7,685 nt of DNA from Acidobacteriaceae bacterium (GTDB taxonomy: Bacteria; Acidobacteriota; Terriglobia; Terriglobales; Acidobacteriaceae). Where the stretch lies: NCBI GenBank assembly GCA_003139975.1, contig PLHN01000036.1, forward strand, positions 1 to 7,685. Reading direction: 5' to 3'. Shown here piece by piece: positions 6,833 to 7,685 of this stretch (positions within the stretch are counted from its first letter, which is position 1; every line of letters begins with the position of its first letter). A model generated the notes under the pieces. It made no database searches. It saw only the letters and a program-made list of their open reading frames with translations, and was not told where the DNA came from. Made by a program: the position numbers and the translations under genes.

Positions 6833-6868
6833 ATGGAATTAGCAATAAAATCATTTATAATCTGGAGG
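6833..6868 (+). promoter_or_regulatory. Candidate promoter and Shine-Dalgarno site of the MBL hydrolase gene
   Basis: A perfect TATAAT at 6856-6861 sits in an AT-rich stretch upstream of the hydrolase start. The hexamer 17 bp before it, ATGGAA (6833-6838), matches TTGACA at only three positions, so the -35 is weak. GGAGG at 6864-6868 lies 11 nt before the ATG at 6880 and sets that start. Transcription from this -10 would begin at or just after the GGAGG, which could leave too little leader for it to be used; a second promoter further upstream is possible. Confidence 0.45.
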
Positions 6869-6879
6869 ATAGAGATTAC

Positions 6880-7572
6880 ATGCAAATCACCTGGCTTGGC
6901 CATGGCACCGTTCAGCTGCGTCTTCCTTCCGGCGAAGTGCTTCTACTCGATCCGTGGACTGAGGGCAACCCCGCCTTCCCCACGGGGTTCGACTTCGATC
7001 GCATCGATACCATTTGCATTTCGCACGGGCACTTCGATCACATTCACGACGCCGTGCCGCTGGCTGCGCGCTTCGCCGCGGATGTGGTCGGCATCTTCGA
7101 GACCTGTCACTGGCTCGAATCGAAGGGAATCAAGGCTACCCGGCCGATGAACAAGGGCGGCTCGCAGAAAGTCGGCGACGTTACCATCACCATGACCCAC
7201 GCCGTGCATAGCTGCGGCATCCTCGACGGCGACAAGATCATTTACGGTGGGGAAGCCGCGGGCTACGTGCTGCGCTTCGCCGACGGCCGCGCTATCTACT
7301 TCGCTGGCGACACCAACGTCTTCACCGACATGCAGCTCATCGAACAGCTCTACCACCCGGAGCTCGCCTTTCTGCCCATCGGCGATCTCTACACCATGAG
7401 CCCGGTCGAAGCCGCCCTCGCCTGCCGTCTGCTGAAGGCCAAGAAAGTCATCCCCATGCACTTCGGCACTTTCCCCGCTTTGACCGGCACGCCCGCCCAA
7501 CTGGCCGGGCTGGTAGCCGGCACCGGAACCGAAATCTGGCCGCTCCGCCCCGGCGAGCCGGTAGGCTGGTAG
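6880..7572 (+). CDS. Metal-dependent hydrolase, MBL fold, UPF0173 family
   Basis: A complete 230-aa protein of the UPF0173/YtkL-type metallo-beta-lactamase-fold hydrolases, full length for the family (about 225-235 aa). It opens with ITWLGHGTVQL (3-13) and LLLDPWTEGNP (21-31). The metal ligands are visible: the HxHxDH motif as SHGHFDH (48-54), H107 and H110 in THAVHS, D144 in FAGDTNVF, and H194 in IPMHFGTFP. Also typical are the GGEAAGYVLRF strand (123-133), LAFLPIGDLYTMSP (162-175) and AALACRLLKAKKVIP (178-192). Two divalent metals (Zn or Mn) are expected; the physiological substrate of UPF0173 is not established. No signal peptide, so cytoplasmic. GC-rich like the left flank and unlike the integrase module, so it is probably resident host DNA. 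It is divergent from the integrase, with 91 bp between starts. The antitoxin gene begins 84 bp after its stop. Confidence 0.93.
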   Translation: MQITWLGHGTVQLRLPSGEVLLLDPWTEGNPAFPTGFDFDRIDTICISHGHFDHIHDAVPLAARFAADVVGIFETCHWLESKGIKATRPMNKGGSQKVGDVTITMTHAVHSCGILDGDKIIYGGEAAGYVLRFADGRAIYFAGDTNVFTDMQLIEQLYHPELAFLPIGDLYTMSPVEAALACRLLKAKKVIPMHFGTFPALTGTPAQLAGLVAGTGTEIWPLRPGEPVGW

Positions 7573-7589
7573 CCAGGTCCCGCCCTGGC
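7572..7589 (+). terminator. Short GC-rich hairpin at the end of the MBL gene (weak terminator candidate)
   Basis: GCCAGG (7572-7577) and CCTGGC (7584-7589) form a perfect 6-bp stem with a 6-nt loop, beginning on the last base of the stop codon. There is no following T tract, so intrinsic termination is doubtful. Confidence 0.25.
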
Positions 7590-7592
7590 GTC

Positions 7593-7622
7593 ATTAGCAA
7601 TCTTTGCTAATTGTGGTAAAAT
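7593..7622 (+). promoter_or_regulatory. Promoter with overlapping inverted-repeat operator upstream of the parD-like gene
   Basis: ATTAGCAA (7593-7600) and TTGCTAAT (7604-7611) form a perfect 8-bp inverted repeat around TCT. Its left arm contains a -35-like TTAGCA (7594-7599), which is exactly 17 bp from a -10-like TAAAAT (7617-7622). A repeat that covers the -35 and spacer is the expected place for an autoregulatory operator, and ParD-type antitoxins are known to repress their own operons. That link is inferred. The repeat is not followed by a T tract and does not look like a terminator. Confidence 0.55.
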
Positions 7623-7656
7623 TGATTTTGAACGTTACTCGTGAGGCAGAGAGCGC

Positions 7657-7685
7657 ATGATGCCGACCCGCAACGTCAATCTGAC
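7657..7685 (+). CDS. ParD-family antitoxin, N-terminal fragment (3' end outside window)
   Basis: Only nine to ten codons are visible: (M)MPTRNVNLT, then the window ends. The start 'MPTRNV.LT' is characteristic of ParD/CC2985-type ribbon-helix-helix antitoxins, whose N-terminal strand contacts DNA; the usual partner is a ParE/RelE-like toxin encoded directly downstream. Two ATGs are adjacent (7657 and 7660). GAGG at 7643-7646 is 10 nt before the first and 13 before the second, so 7657 is slightly favoured by spacing while 7660 matches the family N-terminus. Upstream lie a promoter and an inverted repeat fitting autorepression. With so few residues, another ribbon-helix-helix protein is possible. 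Confidence 0.6.

Larger units (their letters stand above)
4875..6837. mobile_element. Decayed integrative-element remnant (integrase plus excisionase-like gene)
   Basis: The stretch holds a tyrosine recombinase gene and a small HTH gene of excisionase type, starts where a host-type phosphoesterase is cut off, and ends before the intact promoter and gene of an MBL hydrolase. Base composition differs: 30 of 60 G+C in 5521-5580 against 42 of 60 in 7021-7080 and 41 of 60 in 2881-2940 (sampled lines, counted by eye). Boundaries are approximate. No flanking direct repeat, tRNA gene or cargo gene was found by eye, and the missing phosphoesterase half is not on the right side. It is therefore better called a remnant or a rearranged end than a complete element. 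Confidence 0.4.

Noticed and set aside
4875..6880. Direct repeats marking att sites of the integrase module
   Set aside because: By eye only short matches such as CAAGTGT (near 5012 and 6793) appear, and they are not at plausible boundaries; a proper pairwise comparison would be needed.
6943..7500. 185-codon - strand frame opposite the MBL hydrolase
   Set aside because: Shadow of the strongly supported UPF0173 gene.

Overview
The window looks like a piece of a GC-rich soil-type bacterial chromosome. The best guess is Acidobacteriota, from the style of the interrupted tyrosine integrase (N-terminal His/Cys cluster, core-binding domain, TLPF linker) and the gene mix. This is inference; no rRNA or marker gene is present.

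Left part (1-4071, + strand): three tandem PAPS-dependent sulfotransferase paralogues (the first lacks its N-terminus at the window edge), followed by a Wzx-like oligosaccharide flippase of the MOP superfamily. All four point the same way. Together they read as the end of a surface-glycan locus that makes a sulfated polysaccharide or glycolipid: sulfotransferases decorate a lipid-linked glycan or other acceptor, and the flippase moves a lipid-linked unit across the inner membrane. A short heptanucleotide repeat lies immediately before the third sulfotransferase.

Middle part (4134-6850): a 5'-truncated phosphoesterase (acid phosphatase/phospholipase C family, PF04185) on the - strand stops being recognisable near 4875. 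It abuts about 300 bp without a clear gene. Next comes a small integrase/excisionase module with lower GC than its flanks: a 15-codon leader ORF with a strong ribosome-binding site, a HTH (excisionase-like) gene coupled to it by an ATGA overlap, and a convergent tyrosine integrase. The integrase is broken by one in-frame TGA; reading through that TGA restores a continuous 423-residue recombinase. This is probably a decayed integrative element or its remnant. The missing half of the phosphoesterase is not on the other side, so this is not a simple insertion.

Right part (6850-7685, + strand): a complete UPF0173-type metallo-beta-lactamase-fold hydrolase with a recognisable -10 box and Shine-Dalgarno site. 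After it comes a promoter overlapped by a perfect 8-bp inverted repeat, and the first codons of a probable ParD-family antitoxin that runs off the window.

I see no wholly new system. The items most worth checking are the coupled leader/HTH arrangement facing the nonsense-interrupted integrase, the rearranged junction in the phosphoesterase, and the triplicated sulfotransferases beside a flippase.
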